Shown here piece after piece: positions 22,507 through 32,545 of a stretch of 64,000 nucleotides of DNA. Source of the DNA: Nepenthes gracilis (taxonomy: Eukaryota > Streptophyta > Magnoliopsida > Caryophyllales > Nepenthaceae); assembly GCA_033239525.1 (NCBI GenBank), contig BSYO01000006.1:13407319-13471318 (forward strand), read 5' to 3'. Every line of letters begins with the position of its first letter. The stretch's first letter is position 1. The position numbers were made by a program, and so were the translations under genes. The notes under the pieces were generated by a model. That model was not told where the DNA came from and ran no database searches. It saw nothing but the letters and a program-made list of their open reading frames with translations.

Positions 22507-24578
22507 CTTCTATCTGCGGTTGAGCCCGCGTCCTCCTTCGACGCTCCTCCTCTGGCCGGGCGGCGCCGGTGCCAGCCTTGACCGGTCTCCAGGGTGCCCT
22601 GCCCGGCCGCTTGCCGCTGTCCGACCCTAGCGTCTTCCTTCCGGACCCCTGCTCTGGATTCGCCCATGGGTCCTTTGAGGTTTCATCTTCGGATGAGCCC
22701 CGTTTTCTCTTGATTCAGTCCCTGACGAAAGCTCTTCCGCCAAGATTCGACTCGGGGTTTCGCATGCCAAGACCGCATCTCTGTTGCGTCTTTCTCCGTT
22801 TGGGTCTCGCTCGCTCGGGTCTCTTCCCTGTGCTTAGGTATTTCTTTTCCTTCGTCCCTCGATTGATTAGGGTTTCTCGCATCCAGCCTTGCCTTGGATT
22901 CTTTGCTATGGTCCGCTTTGTGGCGGGTGCTCATCTCGGGGCTCCTTAAGTTGGCTTCGCTTATGGCCAGGCTTATGTCTTCTTCAGCTGGGATTAAGCC
23001 GACGAACGCCCGGGCCTCGGTTTTACAAGTCTCTCTCGCGCTTGTTCGCTCCTTCCCGTAAGTTGGGTTGGGAGCCTGGTTTGCTTTTGGCCGGAACTAT
23101 AGGTGGATGTCTAAGAACTCGGGAGGGGCTTTGTTTGGACGCCGAAATTCCTTGGCCGGCAGAATTTTGAGTGTGCGGTTATTTTTAATGCTCGCTCGCA
23201 ATGCTTACTCGGATGATTGGGCAGCTTTTCTTGATTTAGGTGGCAATTGGTGCTGCTCGGGCCGCTCTGCTGTTATTCTTTATTTTTTAAGGTCTTGAGT
23301 TTACACCTATATTGACTCGGCCGAGCACGCCCCGTGCCCTCGCCGTTATGTTGTTGCATTTGATGCAACCGATTTGGCCGTTATGGGACGGCCGTTGGGT
23401 CGGTTTTTTTGGCTCTCTCGGATGCTTTTGTAATGGTGTTGCATCTATGCTTATTGAAATCTGGTTCTGTACCGGATCGGGCTAGTTGCTGATGTTGATT
23501 GGCCTTCTCTATTTGAGTATTGTGGAGATGAAGGCCGCCGATGGGGAGTTGTGGATGTCAATTCACTTCTTCAATGGAGAAACTGGTCTTGGCCGTTGTT
23601 CTTGGTTGGTCTATTTGGGCTCATCGTCACCGAACCATAATATGCCCGCTTATTCTTGAATTAGATGCACTGTGTTGGGATTTAGTGGATGCTTTGAGGT
23701 TGGCCGACAACTCGGGCACCGCCTTTGCTGCTTTGGAACTAGTCGGCGATTCTCTTAGGCTGAACCCGGATTGATAGGGCGGTCTTATCCTGCTGTGCCA
23801 GGATATCTTTTCTTCTTGGCATTTAGAATGCCATTTGCCGGTTTCTTGATAGTGGCCTTTGAAGATGCTAAGTTGCATTGTCTTTTATGCTAGCCGCAGA
23901 GTGCAGAACTCGTGGTACTTGCTGGAGCTGAAAATGGCAATGCCCTCCGGCCGATGTTCTCGTTGTGGCATGCATCTGTTGGAGTTCAGCTGCTGGTCGG
24001 ATGCCCTTTATTGATGATGTGTTTGCTGACCTTGTACGATGGGGACACGATGCTGTTGCTCCCGGGTTTTGAAGGCGCAGCTCATCTTGGGTAAGTAATT
24101 TGTTGGCTGTTGGCTGATGGTGATTATAAAACGTGGCTGTCAGCATTTTGTTCCTGGCGTGTTCCCATGGTTAGACCTGCTGGTGTCCTGAACGATAGAT
24201 CTTTGCTGCTGGAGCCTTGCTGGTCTTGGTTATACTGATGGATTTGGCTGCGATTCCAGTCTTCGTACTACCTTGGATTGGCCTGGGTTGTTTGATATTT
24301 GATTAAATGCTGCTGATGTGGATCAGCCATCTCGGTTTACTGATCAATGTCTACTTTTGTATAACATCTGGCAGATGTTATGTTTTGTTAATTTTGTTAA
24401 AACTTTGTTATCATGGAGGACCCCAATGTTGGGTGTTTTTTTTGATGTATGAACTGCTCGGGGAATGCCCTAGCATCTTATGCATTACCTCCAAGTCAAA
24501 TTACTTGGATTTAATGCATAGATTATGTAAATTTTTTCTCCCATAAATCCAAAATACTTACTTACCAAAAAAAAAAAA
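22507..24578 (+). mobile_element. ORF1-less half-LINE derivative inside LINE B
   Basis: A 2072-bp insertion with a perfect 10-bp duplication GTCTCAAAAC (22497-22506, 24579-24588). The LINE B reading frame is restored across it, which proves the boundaries. The 5' part holds the GC-rich block GGCCGGGCGGCGCCGG shared with copies at 40090, 38020 (-) and 45380 (-). Then T/G-rich sequence follows, CTCGGGGAATGCCCTAG, the stem-loop 24479-24520, CTTACTTACC and A12. No ORF1 remains. Confidence 0.9.
24479..24520 (+). other. 3' terminal stem-loop, GCATTA-type stem
   Basis: The arms TATGCATTACCTCCAAGT and ACTTGGATTTAATGCATA. Compared with the TTTTAT-type copies, both sides of the outer stem changed together (GCATTA with TAATGC), a compensatory substitution. 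Confidence 0.75.
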
Positions 24579-25077
24579 GTCTCAAAACGATTATCTCTGG
24601 CCGCCACGGTTTATTTTATATGGAGGGAGAGAAATAATCGTATATTCCAAAAATCATCTCCACAGGACATTTTCCAAATTTTCTCTTCGGTGGTCGATGT
24701 TGTGAGACTTAAATTAATGACCACCGTGGTGCCTGACAAGGGTATCTCCAAATCGACTCGGCTGCGGTGGGGTATATAAATATATATATATATAAAATAA
24801 AAATAAAAAATAAATAAAATAAATTTTTGGGGTTGTATTTGAATTGTTGGTGATGCTGCCCCCTTGCTTTCTGTTTGATCTTTGGCGATTATTGCCTTCC
24901 GGTCGAGGAGTGTGTGCGACTTTTGTCATTCGGTTTGGTTGGCCCTTATGTCTTCCGGTCCACGGTCTTGGCTTGTATGACCATTCTTATTTCATGTATT
25001 GTGTTTTTGAATTGGGGGTTTGTATTGTCCCCTTCCCCAATTCTCTCTCCCTTCCCCCTCCCAAAAAAAAAAAAAAA

Positions 25078-27358
25078 TGTGTATGTGTGTGTGTTTTTAG
25101 ATTAGGAGGTCCGGCACATTTGTTGGGGCTGGTTGGCTGCTGAAGGGGGTTGGTGATGGTTTATAGATATGGATTTCCTTGTTGTTAATTTTGCAAATAC
25201 TCTGTCCGGTATCCAGAAATTTGGTGTTCATTTCATTGGATATGTGCTAATTATTGTATGGTTAGATGGAATTTTAGTGTGTTGGAGGTTGGTGCTACCA
25301 GTGAACTGATAACTGAATTTTGTGGTAGCTGTTGGTTGGTTTTTGCTGATGCTGTTTTGGGAATGAGCTGGTGATGCTAGGGAGGAATGATTTCAGTAGT
25401 GTGATGAGGGGTATGATGCTGACTCATGGGGGCTGCATTTCATGCCGTTTGATTGACTGGGTTGAGTTTAAGCCAGGTAGCCGATGGATGCCGCTGGATC
25501 CATACGATCTGCTGCTTGGCTGTTCTAGTAGATGGGCATATGCAAGCCCCGGTTTTTTTCTTGATCTGATGTAGTCTTTGCCAGAGGTAGTGGATTTTAT
25601 GGGTGATGCAGTTTGTCAGATGATTTCTGCTTCTGGGCAGTTTGGATTGGATGGTTGTTGGCAAGGTTATGGCGTTGGGTTTGGGGTGAATTAATGAGGT
25701 ATCTCATTTTACATTAGAGATGATGCTGTTGTTGCTCGGATGTCTTTGGTTTTGCTGGGATTTGCTGCAGTATTGCTACTAATGCTATTGCTCGGATTTT
25801 TGTGGCTGGGGTTGGCGGTATGCACCTACTCAATGTTGCTTCCACGGTATACTCCCTGTGGAGTGCTGGGTTTGAACATGGTAGTTGCTGCTACTCGGTT
25901 CTCCTCTGCTGGCATTCTATGTAAGGCTGATAGGAATGAATGGGTAGGACCCCATGTTGCAGTGGAATGGCTTATGCTTTCTACTGTTGATGGCTGGGGG
26001 TAGTTGACAGATGATGGTATTGGTAGAATTAGCCTGCAATGCTCTCCCAGCTGGAGTTGGGTGAGTTGATACCCATGGTGCCTAGCATGTTCACCATGCT
26101 GAGGGGCTGTGATGCTGAAGATTGGCGCAGTGCTGGTTTTGGCTACCATTGCTGATGTGGCGTGGGAAGTGGTACAGTTACATTCTGAGATGTCCTGTTT
26201 GCTAACTAACGTTGAAGCATGGATTGGTGCTGTGGAGTTATGGTATGATGGTAATGGGATTCTGCCACTGGTTTTGTTGGCTTGATGCTGTTGGTCTCTT
26301 TTCTGTGTTGCTGTTTGGGTGCTTAATATGATGGCTGTGCTGTAGTGCTGTTGCTGATCTGTTTTGGGGCTGAAACTGCTGCTGGCCCCGTAATGGTTGT
26401 GGCTGCTTTAGATGTACTGTAGCATTTAAAGGTGTTGTTTTGAATGCTCTTTTTTCGGTGCTTCCCTCAGTTTGAGGCCAGGTTGCTGCGTGATATTGCA
26501 ATGTGCTGAGGCAATCTGTTGGTCTTGGATTTTTTGATGCGCACCAGAAGTTATGGCACTTTTGATGCAGTGTACTGCTTTGGTAGGACACTTGAGTTGG
26601 ATATAAAGGACCTTCTCGGCTGTCTCTGATGTGGCCTTGCCGTGTTGCTGAAACACAAATGCGAATTGCTTCAAGTTGACCCGACTGTTCTGCCGATGTT
26701 GTTGCTCTTGTGCCATTGGCGTGGTGCTAGAGATGACAGTTAAAAGTGTTATAACTCTCCGTTGCTGGTTTCGTGGAACTCAGTTGTGCTGCATTGCCTC
26801 CTGGTGTGCTGATATTGGCTGAAATCCTCATTCAATTGTGCGGTTGGTCCCGGTTGGTGCCTTGATTCTGATGCTGGCCCTGGTATTCTTTCGGCGTGAG
26901 CTGGGGGTTTTTTTGTACGAAAATTCCTTTGGTCATGTTATGCTGTTCAGCTGTCGGGTATTGATGTTGCTGCTTTAGAATCATGGAGTGTTGCCGTTTG
27001 ACTGATCACTTCCGCGCTGCAGTGTATCGGCTTTCAAGCGGCCACTTCCCTCTGATGCACGATGGATTTGGTGCCTCGAAGCCGACTCCTATTGGTGTTT
27101 CTGTTGATGCATGTTGAGTTTATGTTGAGTTTGCTGAACCATGTATTGATAGAACCCATTTTTTGTTGATTAGGTTAATCGTCTATCCTCCTAGAGGACT
27201 TTTCATTTGTATTTTTTATGATTTTTCTGTTGTACTAGATGCTCGGGGTATGCCCTAGCGGTTTATATTTTTACTCCAAGTCAAAATACTTGGAGTAAAA
27301 ACATAAATTCTGTAATTTTTTTCTCCCTATAATCCAAAATACTTACTTACCAAAAAAA
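25078..27358 (+). mobile_element. TG-rich half-LINE body with 3' tail, downstream part
   Basis: T/G-rich sequence ending in TCCTCCTAGAGGAC (type II upstream motif), CTCGGGGTATGCCCTAG, a stem-loop at 27264-27305 (arms with TTTTTACTCCAAGT and ACTTGGAGTAAAAA), the spacer and CTTACTTACC A9. Probably the 3' half of the element seen at 14920-16866, split by LINE B. A (TG)n run at 25079-25095 follows the LINE B tail. No gene is supported. Confidence 0.6.
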
Positions 27359-27530
27359 AAGACTTGGGAAAAGAAACATAGTAACAGGGGCAGGCCCCCA
27401 AACCAATGAGAACAGACATTAAAAAATAAGTTTTTTTTTTTGGTAAGTGACATTTAAAAATAAGATTACAAAAATATTCGATCATTGTAAGAAAAAAAAC
27501 CCGATTGGCCAAAGTGAATGAAGAATCACT
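27359..27530 (-). mobile_element. Half-LINE tail remnant hosting a micro-insertion
   Basis: GACTTGGG followed by AACATAGTAACAGGGGCAGG and GAACAGACATTAAAAAATAAG parallels 7861-7955 (GACTTGGAG, AAACATAAAACAGGG, ACAGTCATTAAAAAAATTAC), so this is the upstream portion of a minus-strand tail. Its left half would lie beyond the plus element ending at 27358. It is the 'empty site' comparator for the 18-bp insertion at 27431. Confidence 0.6.
27431..27448 (-). mobile_element. Micro-insertion: T11 plus GGTAAGT (minus strand)
   Basis: On the element strand this is ACTTACC plus A11. Duplications are GACATTAAAAAATAAG (27415-27430) and GACATTTAAAAATAAG (27449-27464), 16 bp with one mismatch. The homologous stretch at 7908-7930 lacks the insertion, confirming it. 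Confidence 0.85.
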
Positions 27531-27539
27531 CTGCCACAG

Positions 27540-28520
27540 CAGGTATTCCATGACCTCTCCAGAAGCACTCCGGCTATAAAAGAATAAAGGTGCTCCGGCT
27601 TCAAAATCCACCCCGCCTCGAATGCACTCCGGCTTCAAAAAACCACACCGCCTCAAAGGCACTCGTATTGCAAAAGCCACTCCGTCCTCGCCAGACGCAG
27701 CCCACGAAATCCACTCCGGCCTATTAGAGAGTAAATGGCGCTCCAGCCAATTAGAGAGCAAAGTCAATCCGGCTTCAAAAGCCATTCTGGTCTCAAGAGG
27801 CACTCCGGCATTAAAATGCCACTCACTCCTGATTCACTCCGGCTTTAAAAGCACAAAGGCGCTCCGGCTACAAAAAGGCACTCCGCCTCAAAATGCACTC
27901 CGTCTTCAAAAAACCACTCCGTCCACTGAAGGTGCTCTGGCATTGAAATGCCACTCCGTCCTCAGTACACGTAAACCACTCCGGCCACTTAGCAAGTAAA
28001 AGGCAATCCGGCTTCAAAATAAAGAGGCTCCGAAACAAAAAAAGAGGCTCCGAAAGGAACAAAGACTCCAAATAAAAATGAGGAGGCTCCGACCAAGCGA
28101 TGGTCACAATAATAATTTAATTAATTAATTAATTACTTTTTTTATTCTTTTTATTTTTATTATTTATTTATTTATTTATTTATTTTTATTTTTTTTATTT
28201 TAAAAATCCGGATAAGAAATACAAAAGAATCAAGAAACTAAGGAGCTTCGCCAAATAGGCGAAACCCCACTCCGGCAAAACCATTCCGCCCAAAGAAGTG
28301 CACTCCGGAAAGAGCGAAAAATCTCAATGATCAGGCAGAAAAAAGCACTCCGCCCAAAAAGAAAACCCACTCCAGCCAAAAAGACACAGGGTTTTTTTTT
28401 TTTTCAAGAGGGACCAAGGCCATTTCAACCTAAAAGAGAGAGCACACCGCTCAATGAGGGCAAAAACGAAAAAGGCACTCCGGAAGGCTGCACATGTCAC
28501 TCCATCTGAAAAAAAAACCA
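27540..28520. repeat. Degenerate CTCCGG minisatellite-like array
   Basis: Dozens of irregular units of about 15-30 nt of the form GCACTCCGGCTTCAAAA, with variants CACTCCGCC, GCTCCGGC and GGCTCCGAAA. The array is interrupted at about 28110-28250 by a T/A-rich block with TTTA repeats. The reverse complement core CGGAGTGC/CGGAGTTC recurs in the solo LTR at 58780-59560. Open frames here are low-complexity and not genes. Confidence 0.75.
28110..28205. repeat. AT-rich block with (TTAA)n and (TTTA)n
   Basis: TTAATTAATTAATTAA then repeated TTTA/TTTTTA motifs. It splits the CTCCGG array into a larger left and smaller right part. Confidence 0.7.
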
Positions 28521-28819
28521 TACTAAGCACGGAAATCATCCAATCCAGGCAATTGGATCATTGGACCACAGCAGTGTGATACAAAATAAATAAACGCAAC
28601 GAACCACTGAGCCATGATATAGAGGAAGCCAAGAATAATGAACAAGGAGAGCATCCAATTCGGGCAAATGGAGACTGGACCACATGTGACGAAATGAATT
28701 TTTTTTTTGTCATTCGCAACACAGGATCACAGGTGCCATCTAGGACCCATATACTTTTAACCATAAGAAGCATAGCAGAAGTTAGTCTAACATCCTGCAG
28801 AAGCATTCATATTCATTCC
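28521..28819. other. Gene-free stretch with two similar half-units
   Basis: Contains two similar phrases, one with CAATTGGATCATTGGACCACA (28550) and one with GCAAATGGAGACTGGACCACA (28664), suggesting an old duplication. Nothing else is recognisable. The poly(T) of the next element begins at 28820. Confidence 0.3.
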
Positions 28820-30385
28820 TTTTTTTTTGGTAAGTAAGAATTTTGGATTAATGGGAGAAAAAATTATACATACTATGCATTAAATCCAAGTGATTTGACT
28901 TGGAGATAATGCATAAAGCGCAAGGGCATTCCCCGTGCAGATAGTACAACAAAATGCACATGAAAACATAGATACACAACACAAGTTCTAACAGCTAGTG
29001 GGCATCATGACCAAAAAAAAACAAAAATAAATCAGCACAGCAGTTGGCGCTCAGCGCTTCAAGTGAGCATCAGCAAGGCATCTCACACCACTACAGTACA
29101 GCCCCATCCGCAGCCATACGGCAGGTGACTCACCCAAAATAGCGGAGGGAGCATCCCGAGACCGAGCTCCATCAGTTGCACCACTCTGGCCACAAGACCC
29201 AGCAGCAGCTTGGTTGGAGCAACGTTGAGAACAACATCCACCCACCCAACAAAGCAGAGGACCATGAGCGAGCAATGAATACATCTCTGCCATCCCTTGT
29301 TCAACCACAAGAATAGAGAACTGCATAACCCATCAGCAAGAAAAAACTGCAGTAGGATCAGCAATAACATTATCATCCACTGAAGAAACTGCAGTTCCAA
29401 GTACCCCTTCTCTGCAATCCAAGTCATTACCGAAAAATTGCACTCCACTGCTTTAGCATCAGCACACAATAGCAGGATGCAACCGAAGGAAAGAATGACT
29501 GGTTCAGCATCAGTATTTCATCAACTTCGGTTGCAACAGTATGGGATAAAGATCATGATCAGCAACTCCCAAATCGACAGAACCGAGTCAGCAAAACCAA
29601 ACATCAAGCATGTCTTCAATGTCGGATCAGCATTGGCACTGGTCCTCAGGGAATCGGCATCCACCGGGGCGCACACAGGAAAATCCGGCAAAAGTAGGAC
29701 AGCGGAACAGCATCATCGTCCAACTCGGCACAAACGACACAGAACACTACCCCACAAAGACGGGACAAGATAACCACATGGCAATGGAACACATGTGATC
29801 AAATGATGCAACACGAGATGCAACACAACATTCAAGAATGAACCAAATAAGCCATCAAAGAAAAATCCAAAAAGCCACCGCATTTAGAACAAAGGGAACC
29901 AAAGATCCGAGTCCACCAAGGTAAACACCATGGCCAAATTGCAAATCTCCAAAAAGAGGACAGCTCGACCAAACAGATTTCCGCGCTTCCACTCCACAAA
30001 GAACTAGACCATCATACCAAAGAATTCGGCAAGGCTTTGCCAAACTCAAACCAAAGAAAGTCTTCAGAATAACCTAGCATATCTACACGACCGCATCCAT
30101 CATACAGTGAACTGAGACAAAGTCGCAGAAACCCTCAGCAGCAGAGAGAGCCACCAGAAAAAATGTAGCAACAGAAGAACCCAGTTCAGCAGCAACAGCC
30201 CACAACAACAGCATTAGAAACGGGCATAGCCACCCACCACCACTTAAAGCACCCAGGACACACCAGCCTCACCAAGTCAAACCACGCCTGGTCAACGTCA
30301 ACATAGGGAAATGCAACATACACAACCAACAATCACAACTCTCAACAAGCTAGATGATCCAGGAGCAGTAGGGAAAGAAAAAACT
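28820..30385 (-). mobile_element. Half-LINE family copy, minus strand
   Basis: Poly(T) at 28820-28828, GGTAAGTAAGAATTTTGG, the stem-loop near 28880-28914 (GCATTA-type stem), then GGGCATTCCCC. The rest is A/C-rich on the plus strand to about 30370, with no ORF1 evidence. The right boundary is set where LINE D similarity starts. No duplication was identified with confidence. Confidence 0.6.
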
Positions 30386-30886
30386 GGATTTTCTTCAGCA
30401 AAAAAAAAAAAAGATGGCTCAAAGATGGTGATTAGTGCTCGAAATATTTTTTTCGCTCTATTGCTGGTAATCGTAACAGAAATAAGATCCTTTCCTTAAT
30501 CAAAGGGGATGGCTCACCCACCAACACCTTAGATGAAGTTCAACATCTCTTCATTAACCATTTTACTCGCCTCCTAGGATATGGCAGAACGATTGATCAT
30601 TTCCTCAAGGATAGACTCCAGCCATTTATCCTCCATTCTATTCCTAAACACCTCCGTCTTGGCCTCTATAGCCCAATTACTACTGAGGAGATCCGTCAGT
30701 CCCTTTTCTCAATTGATGATTGTAAAGCTCCGAACCCAGATGGTTTCTTAGCTAAATTTTTCAAAGCGGCCTGGAACGTAGTAGGTCCTTTGATCGTTGA
30801 AGCTATCCAAGACTTTTTCCTGCATGGAAAGCTCCTAAACAGATTAATGCACTATTTTAAGCTTAATTCCGAACGTCAAGTCTCCC

Positions 30887-30902
30887 TTACTTACCAAAAA
30901 AA
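30887..30902 (+). mobile_element. Micro-insertion: TTACTTACC plus A7-8
   Basis: Perfect 9-bp duplication AAGTCTCCC (30878-30886 and 30903-30911). The LINE D sequence (compare copy C around 54395-54420) is restored when it is ignored. It contains only the last 9 nt of the half-LINE family plus an A tail. Confidence 0.9.
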
Positions 30903-31905
30903 AAGTCTCCCGCAAAGGTTTCTGACTTTTGTCCCATCTCCTGCTGCAATGTCTTGTATATGATCATCTCTAAGATTATAGCCATCTGTCTACAGCCAAC
31001 ATTGCCTTTTTTAGTCGACAATAGCCAAATAGCTTTCATTGCTGGAAGGAACTGCTGGCGCAACAACAGAAGGCACGGTGACCGAACGGACAAAACTCTC
31101 GGACAGCAACACAGAGCAGAGCTCTCAGACGGACAGCAAAAAGTAGAGACAGAAAAATGTGAGAAGACACACGAGATTTTAACGTGAAAAACCCTTTTTC
31201 AACCAAGGAAAAAACCACCAAACAATACACTATAAAGAATGGATTGTTTACAAGTATGTTAGCTACACAAGTTCAAACAAAAAGAAAACAATCTCAAGTG
31301 TATATCTCACAATCTCTCTCTAAAAGTGTTTCTCTCTCTATCTTTACAAACAAGGCTTGCCCACAGCTCTGTCAAGGCTCACTCCAAGTCTGCTCTCAAA
31401 GACACGACACAAGCACTCCAAGACTCAAGATACAAGAGATGCAAGGACATACAAGCCTTTATATACACAAGGCGCTTCTACCTCGCTAAAGCGGTGTGGG
31501 CTTGGCCACGGCGTCTCCCGGTTGCTTCGCCCGGTTCTCTCCCGGGTTCCGACTCCACCTCTCTACCTCTCCTCCGCCGATCTCTGTCTTCATCGACCTC
31601 CGATTCCCGAGTCTTTGATTGTGGCCGAGGCCTCGGCCGGCTCTTGGCGCTCCCGATCCGTTCTGGTTCCGACTCCTCTCTCTGAGAGATCCTCTCTCTT
31701 CTCTCTAGATTCTCAAATCCGAGCAGCGTCTCGAACTTGCGATGCCTCGCTCGAAGGCGATGGGGATGAGAGTCCCTTTTCGGTTTCCTTTTGGAAGATC
31801 GGCTATGGATGCTGCCCGGTCTCAGATGGAAGTTGAGTTCTATGGTTTCTGGAGTTGCTATCCGTAGATTTTTCTCTAGTGCTGCTCGTTGGACTGTCGC
31901 TGACG

Positions 31906-32545
31906 TTTTTTTTTGGTAAGTAAGTGTGTATTTTGGATTAACGGGGGAAAAAATTTATAAAAACTATGTTATAACTCCAGGTTTTTTGATTTGGAGTAAG
32001 AACATAAAACGCTAGGGCATACCCCGAGCAACTTGTACATCAGAGAATTTCTCAAAAAACCAAAGAGGAACTATCTAACAGAAAAACAAAAAATGAACAC
32101 TGTCATTATACATAAGCAAAAGCAAAATCAGTTACTCCCGAGACGACTGAAACAACAACATCCGATCACCCCGCAGCAACTTACTACATCAAAACAAATC
32201 TGCTGGCAACCTAAAAGCACCCTAGTTTTCCAACCTAGGAGCAAATGGCAACAAAAAACAACATCACCGCACACCCAGAGTTTCCATCAATTCAGCATCT
32301 ATCAAAAAAAAAGTAAGGCCAATTAAACTTCAAAGGTACACCGCCAAAGAAGCTACCCGAGTAATCCATCGGCAACAAGGCCAATGGATAGTTCCGCAAA
32401 GAAAGGTGGCACCCCCGCAAGTCAGGTCAAGATCACACCCCTGCCAAGAAACCGAGATGTTCATCGGGGACAGCATCCGAACATAGTAGCTATCAAGAGG
32501 GCAATTCTACGACAAAGATTGAACCGCAAGGGTCAGATGCAACCG
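31906..32545 (-). mobile_element. Half-LINE tail-containing copy nested in 31474-34393
   Basis: Poly(T) 31906-31914, GGTAAGTAAGTGTGTATTTTGG, the stem-loop about 31965-32007 with a TATAACTCC-type stem, GGGCATACCCCGAGC, then A/C-rich sequence. The right boundary is approximate, where T/G-rich plus-strand sequence resumes. No duplication was found. Confidence 0.55.

Larger units (their letters stand above)
19084..24779 (+). pseudogene. LINE B ORF2 (endonuclease, RT, zf-RVT), interrupted
   Basis: Endonuclease: INIACWNVRGLNG (about 19087), a frameshift near 19165, then FVYGA, VLGDFNVIRS, FFTWNDGR, KLDRVV and LSDHSPY. The frame reaches KIKWIKEGD and an in-frame TAG at 20161-20163, then CTKFFFKTV. 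RT: ISKILANRVKAALPFLV, TAFVEGRQISDNIFLAQE, KVDLTKAYD, a small deletion and frameshift near 20855, GFFKGGKGLRQGDPLSPYLF, AFADDLLLFS (intact FADD) and PIRYLGVPL, then frameshifts near 21410-21470. C-terminus: WHDNWHPLG and a Cys/His motif near 22315-22375. Codons at 22506 and 24589 join (LAVSK/RLSLAATVYFIW) once the insertion is ignored. The stop is at 24777-24779. Confidence 0.85.
16936..25077 (+). mobile_element. LINE copy B, near full-length, split by a half-LINE derivative
   Basis: ORF1 (about 16998-19080), ORF2 (19084-24779, interrupted by 22507-24578) and a 3' UTR with an A/T-rich tract (24775-24830), ending CCTTCCCCCTCCC plus A15 at 25063-25077. About 6 kb without the insertion. The GAGAGAG leader is missing, so it is slightly 5'-truncated. 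No target duplication was confidently identified. It is the most complete ORF1-plus-ORF2 unit in the window together with copy C. Confidence 0.75.

Noticed and set aside
24064..24110. GGGTAAGTAATTTG resembling an antisense half-LINE end
   Set aside because: No poly(T) before it, no duplication and no stem-loop after it; a chance splice-donor-like match.
27540..28520. CRISPR-like array
   Set aside because: Units and spacers are irregular and degenerate, in a plant-type context; not direct repeats of constant length.
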